The notes beneath the pieces are model-generated. The model worked only from the letters and a program-made list of their open reading frames with translations. It did not search any database and was not told the origin of the DNA. From DASVFB01 sp045806505 (lineage in GTDB: Bacteria; Actinomycetota; Thermoleophilia; Gaiellales; Gaiellaceae): 19,837 nucleotides of DNA. The stretch lies in assembly GCA_045806505.1 (NCBI GenBank), contig JBJMJE010000305.1:1-19837 (forward strand), read 5' to 3'. The number at the start of each line of letters is the position of its first letter. Within the stretch, counting starts at the first letter, position 1. Position numbers and translations under genes: made by a program. Below are positions 14,255 through 19,837 of the stretch, in pieces.

Positions 14255-14446
14255 CTAGACGGCTTTGGTGACCTTGCCGCCCTTGAGGCAGCGGGTGCAC
14301 ACGTAGGCGCGCTGCGCCTTGCCGTGCAGGAGGACGCGGACGCGCTGGAGGTTCGGATCGAAGCGGCGCTTCGTCGCCACCATCGAGTGGCTCCGGTTGT
14401 TACCGAAGCTCGGCTTCTTGCCGCAGATTGCGCAGACCTTCGACAT
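14255..14446 (-). CDS. rpmB: 50S ribosomal protein L28
   Basis: A 63-residue basic protein: MSKVCAICGKKPSFGNNRSH, then ATKRRFDPNLQRVR and a C-terminal YVCTRCLKGGKVTKAV. CAIC and CTRC form a complete zinc-binding Cys4 set, so this is the zinc-containing form. The start ATG 14444-14446 is fixed by family homology. It has no Shine-Dalgarno sequence; a TACACT element ends nine bases before the ATG, in the gap after ribH (whose stop is at 14466). The rpmB-fakA-recG order is shared with other actinobacteria. Confidence 0.96.
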   Translation of the reverse strand: MSKVCAICGKKPSFGNNRSHSMVATKRRFDPNLQRVRVLLHGKAQRAYVCTRCLKGGKVTKAV

Positions 14447-14455
14447 CGGCCGGCC

Positions 14456-14461
14456 AGTGTA
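14456..14461 (-). promoter_or_regulatory. Candidate -10 element (TACACT) of rpmB
   Basis: TACACT on the minus strand, nine bases before the rpmB ATG, with TAGCGGC directly upstream and GGCCGGCCG downstream. This copies the layout in front of rpmF almost base for base. It starts four bases after the ribH stop, so rpmB would be transcribed separately from the riboflavin genes with little or no leader. There is no recognisable -35. Confidence 0.5.
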
Positions 14462-14465
14462 GCCG

Positions 14466-15143
14466 CTACCCCGCTGCGGCAGTTCGGAGCTGCGAGAAGA
14501 GATCGGCCATCTCGAGCGCGGCGCGCACCGCATCCGCGCCCTTCGCGACTCGCGCCTCGGCCTGCTCGCGCGTGTCGCACGTGAGGACGCCGAACGACAC
14601 GGGGATTCCGGTCTCCAGCCCCGCGAGCTGAAGGCCGCTCGCTGCTTCCGATGCGACGTAGTCGAAGTGCGGCGTCTCCCCGCGGATGACGCAACCGAGG
14701 GCGATCACGCAGAGGTAGCGACGAGTCTTCGCGAGCGCCATCGCAGCGATCGGCAACTCGAACGCGCCGGGAACCGGGACGACCGTCAGCTGCGAGCGCG
14801 CGACGCCGATCGCGTCGAGCTCGGCGAACGCCGACTCGAGCAGCTTCGTCGTGATGTCCCCGTTGAACTTCGATACGACGACGGCGACGAGCCTGCGCGT
14901 CGGGCCGGCCTCGCCCTCGAGCACGTCGACGTCGTCGGGTATCTCGATGTCGCCGGCGGCGTGCTGGCGCGGTTCCTCCTCGAGCGCGGGCTCCTCGACC
15001 GGAACCGCCTCAAGCTCCGGCTGCCGCTCTGCCTCCGACTCCGGCTCCGGCTCGGCTGCCGGCACGGCCTCCGCCTCCGGCTCGGGCGCGAGGACGTTCT
15101 CGGCGGAGCGGTCCGGCCAGCCCTGCGACGTCCCCTGCGTCAC
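14466..15143 (-). CDS. ribH: 6,7-dimethyl-8-ribityllumazine synthase with acidic N-terminal extension
   Basis: RibH condenses 5-amino-6-ribitylaminouracil with the dihydroxybutanone phosphate made by RibB. The enzyme domain (about residues 85-225) has VAVVVSKFNGDITTKLLESA, VPVPGAFELPIAAMALA, LGCVIRGETPHFDYVASEA with the catalytic His, and SFGVLTCDTREQA. Normal length is about 155; here about 84 extra residues precede it, made almost entirely of Glu, Pro, Ala and Val (for example LAPEPEAEAVPAAEPEPESE). The start GTG 15141-15143 overlaps the ribBA stop (GTGA), favouring the long form. A GTG inside the extension, at residue 74, could give a short form but has no ribosome-binding site. The extension's role is unknown. 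Confidence 0.93.
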   Translation of the reverse strand: MTQGTSQGWPDRSAENVLAPEPEAEAVPAAEPEPESEAERQPELEAVPVEEPALEEEPRQHAAGDIEIPDDVDVLEGEAGPTRRLVAVVVSKFNGDITTKLLESAFAELDAIGVARSQLTVVPVPGAFELPIAAMALAKTRRYLCVIALGCVIRGETPHFDYVASEAASGLQLAGLETGIPVSFGVLTCDTREQAEARVAKGADAVRAALEMADLFSQLRTAAAG

Positions 15144-16390
15144 GCCTCGTCCCGCTCGAGCCGCATGCCCTGGTGATGCAGCCGGTGGCCGAGCTTGTCC
15201 CGCTTCGTCCGCAGGTAGCGCACGTTCTCCGCGTGCGGCGGAACCTCGAGTGGCACCTGTTCGACGACCGTCAGACCGAAGCCCTCGATGCCGGCGAGCT
15301 TGCGCGGGTTGTTCGTGAGGATGCGGATCGTCGTCAGCCCGAGATCGGCGAGGATCTGGTTGCCGATCCCCCACTCCCGCGCGTCCGCCGGAAAGCCGAG
15401 CTCGAGGTTCGCCTCGACGGTGTCGAGACCCTCCTCCTGCAACTCGTACGCCTTCAGCTTGTTGAGCAGGCCGATGCCGCGACCTTCCTGCGCCATGTAG
15501 AGGAGCACGCCGCGCTCTTCCGCAGCGATGCGCTGGAGCGCGAGGTCGAGTTGCTCGCCGCAGTCGCAGCGGAGCGAATGGAAGACGTCGCCGGTGAGAC
15601 ACTCCGAATGCACACGCACGAGCACGTCCGCGGCGCCGTCGACGTCGCCGCGCACGAGCGCGAGGTGCGGCCGTCCCGTCAGCTTCTCCCGGTAGGCGAT
15701 CGCGACGAACTCGCCGTACTCGGTCGGCAAGCGCACCTGAGCGGTGCGCTCGACCAGCTTCTCGGTGCGGCGCCGGTACTCGACGAGGTCGGCGACGGTG
15801 ATCATCTTCAGCCCGTGCCGCTCGCAGTACGGGACGAGATCCTTGGTGCGCGCCATCGTCCCGTCGTCGTTCATCACCTCGCACACGACGCCCGCGGGCG
15901 TGAGGCCCGCGAGCCTCGCGAGGTCGACGGCGGCCTCGGTCTGGCCGGTGCGCTCGAGCACGCCTCCGTCGCGCGCGCGCAACGGGAAGACGTGACCGGG
16001 CTGCACGAGATCGGCGGGCTTCGCATCTGGATGGATCGCCACCTGAATCGTCCGCGAGCGGTCGTGCGCGGAGATGCCGGTCGTCACTCCCTCGCGCGCC
16101 TCGATCGACACGGTGAACGCGGTGCCGAGCGGCGTCTCGTTGTGCTCGGTCATCTGGTGCAGGCCGAGCACGTCGCAGCGTTCGCCGGTGAGGCACAGGC
16201 AGACGAGACCGCGTGCGTGCTTCGCCATGAAGTTGATGGCATCCGGCGTCGCGAACTGCGCTGCGATGACGAGGTCGCCCTCGTTCTCGCGGTCCGGATC
16301 GTCGACGACGACGACGAAGCGGCCGGCGCGGATGTCCTCGATCGCCTCTTCGATGGTGGCAAACGGCGTTCTCGTGGCGGCAGCGGTCAC
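15140..16390 (-). CDS. ribBA: Bifunctional 3,4-dihydroxy-2-butanone-4-phosphate synthase / GTP cyclohydrolase II
   Basis: Both committed entry steps of riboflavin synthesis in one 416-residue protein. The RibB half (residues 1-205) has DDPDRENEGDLVIAA (metal-binding), TTGISAHDRSRTIQ and the GHVFPLRARDGGVLERTGQTE block. The RibA half has the zinc site HSECLTGDVFHSLRCDCGEQL (three Cys), MAQEGRGIGLLNKLKAYELQ, WGIGNQILADLGL and LTNNPRK. All expected catalytic residues are seen in both halves. The start GTG 16388-16390 overlaps the ribE stop (GTGA), and its own stop overlaps ribH in the same way. Substrates are ribulose-5-phosphate (supplied via the rpe pathway) and GTP. Confidence 0.96.
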   Translation of the reverse strand: MTAAATRTPFATIEEAIEDIRAGRFVVVVDDPDRENEGDLVIAAQFATPDAINFMAKHARGLVCLCLTGERCDVLGLHQMTEHNETPLGTAFTVSIEAREGVTTGISAHDRSRTIQVAIHPDAKPADLVQPGHVFPLRARDGGVLERTGQTEAAVDLARLAGLTPAGVVCEVMNDDGTMARTKDLVPYCERHGLKMITVADLVEYRRRTEKLVERTAQVRLPTEYGEFVAIAYREKLTGRPHLALVRGDVDGAADVLVRVHSECLTGDVFHSLRCDCGEQLDLALQRIAAEERGVLLYMAQEGRGIGLLNKLKAYELQEEGLDTVEANLELGFPADAREWGIGNQILADLGLTTIRILTNNPRKLAGIEGFGLTVVEQVPLEVPPHAENVRYLRTKRDKLGHRLHHQGMRLERDEA

Positions 16391-16992
16391 TCGGAGGATG
16401 GTATCCGGCTCGCGATCAGGCGTTCGACGTACTTGCCGAGCACGTCGACCTCGAGGTTGAGCTCGTCCCCGACGGCGATCGTGCCGAGCGTCGTCTCCGA
16501 GAGCGTGTACGGAATCAAGGCGACGCCGAACGTCTCGTCGTCGACGTGCGTGACGGTGAGCGCGACGCCGTGCACGGCGACCGATCCCTTCTCGACGACA
16601 TAGCGGAGCAGGCGCGGCGGCGTCTCGAACGCGGCGCGCAGGCCGACGCCGTCGCGCCGGATCGAGCGGACGCGGCAGATGCCGTCCACGTGGCCCTGCA
16701 CGTAATGGCCGCCGAGCGGCTCGCCGGCGCGCAACGCGGGCTCGAGATTCACCTCCGCATCGGCCGTGAGACCGCCGAGCGTCGTTCGTGCGAGCGTCTC
16801 CGGAACCGCGGTGAACGTCATGCATCCGTCGGCGATCTCGGTCGCGGTGAGATCGACGCCGTTCACGGCGACGGAATCCCCGCGCGCCGTCAGCGCCGCC
16901 GTCTCGGGTGCTTCGACGACGACGCGAATCCCTTCGCCGCCGCCCTCGACGGAGACGACGGTCCCGCGCTCCCTGACGATCCCCGTGAACAC
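16387..16992 (-). CDS. ribE: Riboflavin synthase, alpha subunit
   Basis: Catalyses the dismutation of two lumazine molecules to riboflavin and the RibH substrate. The 201-residue protein is a tandem of two lumazine-binding barrels: the first begins MFTGIVRERGTV with SVAVNGVDLTAT, the second contains GGHYVQGHVDG, then GSVAVHGVALTVT and IPYTLSETTLG. This internal duplication and length are diagnostic. The start is GTG 16990-16992, 20 bp after ribD. Its stop overlaps ribBA. It completes the last step of the pathway encoded by the four rib genes here. Confidence 0.96.
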   Translation of the reverse strand: MFTGIVRERGTVVSVEGGGEGIRVVVEAPETAALTARGDSVAVNGVDLTATEIADGCMTFTAVPETLARTTLGGLTADAEVNLEPALRAGEPLGGHYVQGHVDGICRVRSIRRDGVGLRAAFETPPRLLRYVVEKGSVAVHGVALTVTHVDDETFGVALIPYTLSETTLGTIAVGDELNLEVDVLGKYVERLIASRIPSSE

Positions 16993-17012
16993 GCTGCCCA
17001 GGCTAACGGCGC

Positions 17013-17957
17013 TCAGGGATCGTGCACGTACGCCTCGAGCAGCACGTCCTCGCCGACAGGCTCTGCGCGGAGGCGCGTCAATCGCACGGGCGCCGAGAGC
17101 TCGCGCGTCATGGCCGGGCCTGCTCCGGCGAGCGCGGGCGCGACGAACACGAGCAGCTTGTCGACGAGGTCTGCCTCGAGGAACGCCGACGCGAGCGTCG
17201 CGCCGCCTTCGAGCAGCAGCGTCTGGACTCCTTCGCCGGCCAGCGCACGCAGCTCGTCGTCGAGCGCGCCGCTTCGCAGCTCGAGCTCCGAGCCTTCGGG
17301 CAGCGGGCCGCGCCCGAACGCGAGCCGCCGCGGCTGCTTCGGCGCATCGACGTCACGCGCGTCGAGGCGCGGCGCGTCCGCGCGAACGGTTCCCATGCCG
17401 ACGGCCACCGCGTCGACCCACGAGCGCAGCTCGTGCACGCGGCGGCGAGCGTCCTCGCCCGTCACCCAGCGCTGGCCCGGCATCGTCATCCGCCCGTCGA
17501 GCGTCACGGCGGCCTTGTAGATCACCCAGGGTCGCCCGCGCTCGTGCACGGAGAGCCAGCCCGCGTTGAGATCCCGCGCCCGCCACGCCGGCTCGCCCTC
17601 GACCACCTCGACGTCGACGCCGGCTTCGCGCAGCCGCTCGACGCCGCCGCCGCTGACGTTCGGGTTCGGATCGCGCACGCCGACGACGACCCGCTCGACG
17701 CGCGCTTCCAGAATGGCGTCGACACACGGCGGTGTCGATCCGTGATGCGTGCACGGCTCGAGCGAGACGTACATGGTCGCGCGCCGAGCACGCTCGCCCG
17801 CGTCGCGCAGCGCGTTCACCTCCGCGTGCGGCGCGCCGCGGCGCTCGTGCCAGCCTTCGCCGACGACCTCGCCTTCGCGCACGACGACCGCGCCCACGAG
17901 CGGGTTCGGATACGTCGTTCCCCGCCCGCGCTCCGCGAGCTCGATCGCACGGCGCAT
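17013..17957 (-). CDS. ribD: Bifunctional riboflavin deaminase/reductase RibD
   Basis: RibD deaminates the pyrimidine intermediate and reduces its ribosyl chain. The 314-residue product has a deaminase domain with YPNPLVGAVVV, zinc motif HAEVNAL and PCTHHGSTPPC, then a reductase domain with KAAVTLDGRM, GMGTVRADAPRL and LLLEGGATLASAFLEADLVD. It is somewhat shorter than the usual ~360, mainly in the reductase half. ATG 17955-17957 is preferred, with GAGG five bases upstream; a GTG at 17961-17963 is in frame but would overlap that ribosome-binding site. Ten bases separate it from rpe, so the two are one transcript. No FMN riboswitch precedes it. Confidence 0.95.
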   Translation of the reverse strand: MRRAIELAERGRGTTYPNPLVGAVVVREGEVVGEGWHERRGAPHAEVNALRDAGERARRATMYVSLEPCTHHGSTPPCVDAILEARVERVVVGVRDPNPNVSGGGVERLREAGVDVEVVEGEPAWRARDLNAGWLSVHERGRPWVIYKAAVTLDGRMTMPGQRWVTGEDARRRVHELRSWVDAVAVGMGTVRADAPRLDARDVDAPKQPRRLAFGRGPLPEGSELELRSGALDDELRALAGEGVQTLLLEGGATLASAFLEADLVDKLLVFVAPALAGAGPAMTRELSAPVRLTRLRAEPVGEDVLLEAYVHDP

Positions 17958-17967
17958 CGTCACCTCG

Positions 17968-18645
17968 TCACGCGAGAGAGGTCACGAGGCGCCGGTAGGC
18001 GCGCGGCAGGTCCTCTCTACCGAAGATGCTCGTGCCCGCGACGAGCAGGCTCGCGCCGGACTGGTAGAGCTCGCGGGCGTTGTCCGGCCCGACGCCGCCG
18101 TCGACCTGGATCAGGACGTCCGGCGGCAGCAACTGCCGCAGCGTGCGGATGCGCTGAATCGCGTCCCGCATCAACTCCTGCCCGGAGTACCCGGGATGGA
18201 TGCTCATGCAGAGAACGAGGTCGAATCCGTCCGCAGCGGCGGCTGCGTCCTCGACCGCCGTCTCGGGATTGAACGCGAGCCCGACCGCGAGACCGTGCTC
18301 GCGCGCCTTCGCCGCGACGGCCTGCGGATCGTCGACGGCTTCGTAGTGGAACGTCACGCTGGAGCCGCCGGCTGCTCGAATCGCCTCGAAGTGCTTCTCC
18401 GGCTGGTCGACCATCAGGTGGCAGTCGACGGCGCCGTCGTGGTCGCGGATCGCCGGCGCAATCCACTGCAGCACGATCGGGCCGATCGTCACCGGCGGGA
18501 CGAAGTGCCCGTCGCCGACGTCGAAGTGGAACACGCGCGCGCCGGCACGGAGCAACGTGTCGATCTGATCGCCGAGGCGCGAGAAGTCCGCCGCGTAGAG
18601 CGACGGCTCGATCTCGACCGTGCGAACCCACTCGCGCCAGGACAC
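17968..18645 (-). CDS. rpe: Ribulose-phosphate 3-epimerase
   Basis: Interconverts ribulose-5-phosphate and xylulose-5-phosphate in the pentose phosphate pathway; ribulose-5-phosphate is also the RibB substrate. The 225-residue TIM barrel starts EIEPSLYAADFSRLGDQI, and shows HFDVGDGHFVPPVTIGP (His and Asp metal ligands), VDCHLMVDQPEKHF (metal His), MSIHPGYSGQ and IQVDGGVGPDN with the catalytic Asp. The family usually has NPGFGGQ where this has HPGYSGQ. The start is GTG 18643-18645; the frame is open upstream but runs into the divergent neighbour. A TAGACT element ends eight bases before the GTG. The rsmB-rpe-ribD neighbourhood is shared with mycobacteria. Confidence 0.94.
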   Translation of the reverse strand: MSWREWVRTVEIEPSLYAADFSRLGDQIDTLLRAGARVFHFDVGDGHFVPPVTIGPIVLQWIAPAIRDHDGAVDCHLMVDQPEKHFEAIRAAGGSSVTFHYEAVDDPQAVAAKAREHGLAVGLAFNPETAVEDAAAAADGFDLVLCMSIHPGYSGQELMRDAIQRIRTLRQLLPPDVLIQVDGGVGPDNARELYQSGASLLVAGTSIFGREDLPRAYRRLVTSLA

Positions 18646-18653
18646 CGCAGGCG

Positions 18654-18659
18654 AGTCTA
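18654..18659 (-). promoter_or_regulatory. Candidate -10 element (TAGACT) of rpe-rib operon
   Basis: On the minus strand TAGACT is followed by eight bases and the rpe GTG. Its last base pair overlaps the first base of the divergent gene's ATG (18659). This would make the rpe-ribD-ribE-ribBA-ribH transcript leaderless or nearly so, and leaves only 13 bp between the two divergent start codons. No -35 match is seen. Confidence 0.42.
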
Positions 18660-19126
18660 TGGCGTCACAATTCGCGTCGATGGCGCGTGCGCATACGGCA
18701 GCCGCGGCGGCCCTCGTCGCGGGTGTCGTGCTCGTGCCGCTCGGCATGTGGCTCTACGCGCAGGCGGCGAGCGTCGATAAAGGCGCGCAGGTCTCGCGCG
18801 CGCACCGGTTGCTCACGGTGGTGGCGCCGCCGGTGCCTGGTGCGCGCAGCCTGGTCTTGAACGTCTACGAGCGGCGGAAATGGGAGGGCGAGAGCCTCGT
18901 GCCGATCGCAAGCTACAACGTCGAGACCGCATACCGGCTGGAGCATCCCGTGCGGCCCGCGACCATCGTCGAGCACTACGAACGCGAGCTCGCCGGCTGG
19001 CGCGTTGCGGAAAACAGCGAGGACGCTGTCACCTTCACCCGCGGGGACGACACGATCTCGATCGACATCGTCGAATACCGCGAAGGCGACAGGATGCGCT
19101 CGTACGGCGTCATCGTCTCGCAGTGA
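18659..19126 (+). CDS. Membrane-anchored protein of unknown function
   Basis: A product of 155 residues. A single hydrophobic segment (about residues 13-35, TAAAAALVAGVVLVPLGMWL) is followed by a soluble extracytoplasmic-type domain that is well mixed in charge, with the segment RLEHPVRPATIVEHYERELAGWRVAE and a beta-rich end FTRGDDTISIDIVEYREGDR. The middle part resembles small domains that model a helix-then-strand alpha/beta fold, but no family is recognised. Strong third-position G/C in this frame supports real coding. ATG 18659 is preferred; an in-frame ATG 39 bases upstream would lie inside rpe. It is divergent from rpe with 13 bp between starts, and its 3' end overlaps the convergent membrane-protein gene. 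Confidence 0.75.
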   Translation: MASQFASMARAHTAAAAALVAGVVLVPLGMWLYAQAASVDKGAQVSRAHRLLTVVAPPVPGARSLVLNVYERRKWEGESLVPIASYNVETAYRLEHPVRPATIVEHYERELAGWRVAENSEDAVTFTRGDDTISIDIVEYREGDRMRSYGVIVSQ

Positions 19127-19422
19127 CCGTGGGCGCTCGGCTGGACGTAGGACGCGAGCGAGAGGAACGCGGCCGCGGCGAGAACCGCTGCCGGCCACGC
19201 GACGAGAATCCACCAGCCGTGCAGCAGACCCCACGAGCCGACGACGATCAGCGGCACGCCGACGGCGACGACGTCGACCCACCAGCGTGCATGCTCGCCG
19301 CAAAGCCCGGCCGAGATGCTGATGACGTACTCGTACAACACCGCGAACGCGGCCGCCGCCAACGCGAGCACCCCCGCGGCGAGAATCCGCACGGCGGCGA
19401 CGGCATAGCGCGGGCGGCTCAC
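18976..19422 (-). CDS. Small three-helix membrane protein, unknown function
   Basis: A product of 148 residues. Three hydrophobic stretches are visible at about residues 13-29, 49-66 and 70-90, with an Arg-rich N-terminus (SRPRYAVAAVR) and two Cys outside the helices (C41, C101). The start GTG 19420-19422 overlaps the rsmB stop (GTGA), the coupling used throughout this window, so this is the next gene of the rsmB transcript. All three helices lie before residue 95. The last 50 residues (from 19126 down) lie antisense to the plus-strand gene and look less protein-like, so the biological end may be shorter than the reading frame or the genes truly overlap. No family recognised. Confidence 0.6.
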   Translation of the reverse strand: MSRPRYAVAAVRILAAGVLALAAAAFAVLYEYVISISAGLCGEHARWWVDVVAVGVPLIVVGSWGLLHGWWILVAWPAAVLAAAAFLSLASYVQPSAHGHCETMTPYERILSPSRYSTMSIEIVSSPRVKVTASSLFSATRQPASSRS

Positions 19423-19837
19423 GGCACGCGGAGCCGCGCGATGAAGAAGCCGCTCGTGCGGTGGACGTGCGGCAGCGTGAGCAGGAACGCCGGCCGGTTC
19501 GGGTGCCGAAACTGCGGCCAGGCATCCGCGAGCGTCGCGTCCGCCTCGAGGCCTGACGCGTCCACGACGGCTTCGTTCTCGTCGGCGTTGAGCGTGCAGA
19601 CGCTGTAGACGACGGAGCCGCCGGCTTTGACGCGGTCGGCGGCGGCCCGGAGCAGCGCGAGCTGGAGCTCGGGAAGCGGCCTGGCGCGCCACCGCAGGTC
19701 CGGCCGCGCGGCGAGGACGCCGAGCCCGGAGCACGGCGCGTCGACGACGGCTTCGTTCTCGTCGGCGTTGAGCGTGCAGACGCTGTAGACGACGGAGCCG
19801 CCGGCTTTGACGCGGTCGGCGGCGGCCCGGAGCAGCG
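19419..19837 (-). CDS. rsmB: 16S rRNA (cytosine-5)-methyltransferase RsmB, C-terminal part with abnormal duplication
   Basis: RsmB methylates C967 of 16S rRNA. About 138 residues are visible, ending in GFFIARLRVP. They contain motif IV (VDAPCSGLGVLAARPDLRWR) and, 3' of it, motif VI (GGSVVYSVCTLNADENEAV) with the catalytic Cys, plus a normal C-terminus. The sequence upstream of motif IV is not the expected RsmB core: it is a second exact copy of the motif VI region, so motif VI occurs both before and after motif IV. This comes from a 94-bp direct repeat at the window edge (180-bp period, in frame). Identity is clear from the downstream part; the first 31 residues as read here are suspect. Synteny rsmB-rpe-ribD agrees. 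Confidence 0.85.
   Translation of the reverse strand, partial: LLRAAADRVKAGGSVVYSVCTLNADENEAVVDAPCSGLGVLAARPDLRWRARPLPELQLALLRAAADRVKAGGSVVYSVCTLNADENEAVVDASGLEADATLADAWPQFRHPNRPAFLLTLPHVHRTSGFFIARLRVP
19564..19657. repeat. Direct repeat copy A inside rsmB
   Basis: Ninety-four bases identical to 19744-19837, offset by exactly 180 bp. This copy encodes the motif VI segment in its normal RsmB context, followed by a sensible C-terminus, so it is taken as the authentic copy. Confidence 0.97.
19744..19837. repeat. Direct repeat copy B at the window edge
   Basis: Identical to 19564-19657 over all 94 bases up to the last base of the window. It places motif VI upstream of motif IV in rsmB, which is out of order for the family. 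It is either an assembly or chimera artefact at a contig end, or one unit of a real 180-bp in-frame tandem duplication. Confidence 0.97.

Noticed and set aside
15173..16603. A 476-codon plus-strand open frame opposite ribBA
   Set aside because: Same reason: ribBA is unmistakable on the minus strand and this frame shows only biased Arg/Glu/Ala/Val composition.
17958..18680. FMN riboswitch upstream of the riboflavin genes
   Set aside because: No conserved RFN-element blocks are seen; ribD is 10 bp from rpe and the upstream spacer is only 13 bp.

Overview
The window is about 19.8 kb of high-GC DNA with strong G/C preference at third codon positions, many GTG starts and very tight gene packing. 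Almost every gene is on the minus strand. Gene order points to an actinobacterium. rsmB-rpe-ribD-ribE-ribBA-ribH on the right matches, from memory, the fmu-rpe-ribG-...-ribA2-ribH block of Mycobacterium tuberculosis. rpmB-fakA-recG-rsmD-coaD-(SepIVA-like)-DUF177-rnc-smc on the left matches a second, separate block of that genome. Sequence style (low-similarity RNase III and SepIVA-like proteins, acidic proteins) would fit a deep lineage such as Thermoleophilia, but that placement is inference. No rRNA, tRNA, CRISPR array, IS transposase or prophage gene was seen.

Layout, left to right. 1-424 is the 5' end of smc. 506-2653 holds rnc, acpP, plsX and rpmF (RNA processing, fatty acid carrier, phospholipid entry, ribosome). 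A plus-strand ABC-F ATPase gene with a structured leader (2690-4284) splits rpmF from DUF177 (4336-4848). A 34-residue membrane peptide gene (4878-4982) is divergent from a LysR regulator (5030-5977). Then come a SepIVA/DivIVA-like coiled-coil gene, coaD, rsmD, a palindrome-rich spacer (7690-7751), recG, an arylsulfotransferase-like lipoprotein, degV/fakB, a lone receiver domain, fakA and rpmB. The riboflavin cluster ribH-ribBA-ribE-ribD follows, led by rpe. A divergent small membrane-anchored protein, an overlapping convergent membrane protein and the 3' end of rsmB close the window. A 94-bp direct repeat (period 180 bp) reaches the right edge and scrambles the motif order of rsmB; it looks like an assembly-edge artefact or a tandem duplication.

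How the genes work together. Membrane lipid supply is a theme: AcpP carries acyl chains, PlsX makes acyl-phosphate from acyl-ACP, and FakA with a DegV/FakB partner makes acyl-phosphate from free fatty acids. Here a stand-alone response-regulator receiver is translationally coupled between FakA and FakB, which is the most suggestive unit in the window. RibD, RibE, RibBA and RibH cover nearly all of riboflavin synthesis, and Rpe belongs to the pentose-phosphate pathway that supplies ribulose-5-phosphate to RibB. Genes are coupled by GTGA, ATGA, TAGTG or TGATG overlaps. Several transcription units appear to start from a TANACT -10 element only 8-9 nt before the start codon (rpmF, rpmB, sepIVA-like, rpe), suggesting leaderless or near-leaderless mRNAs.

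Main oddities: rnc has no ATG/GTG/TTG upstream of its conserved N-terminal block and lacks one metal-binding Asp; RibH carries an ~84-residue acidic N-terminal extension; the fakA start codon sits in the loop of a perfect hairpin; and the ABC-F leader looks like an attenuator with a four-codon upstream ORF.
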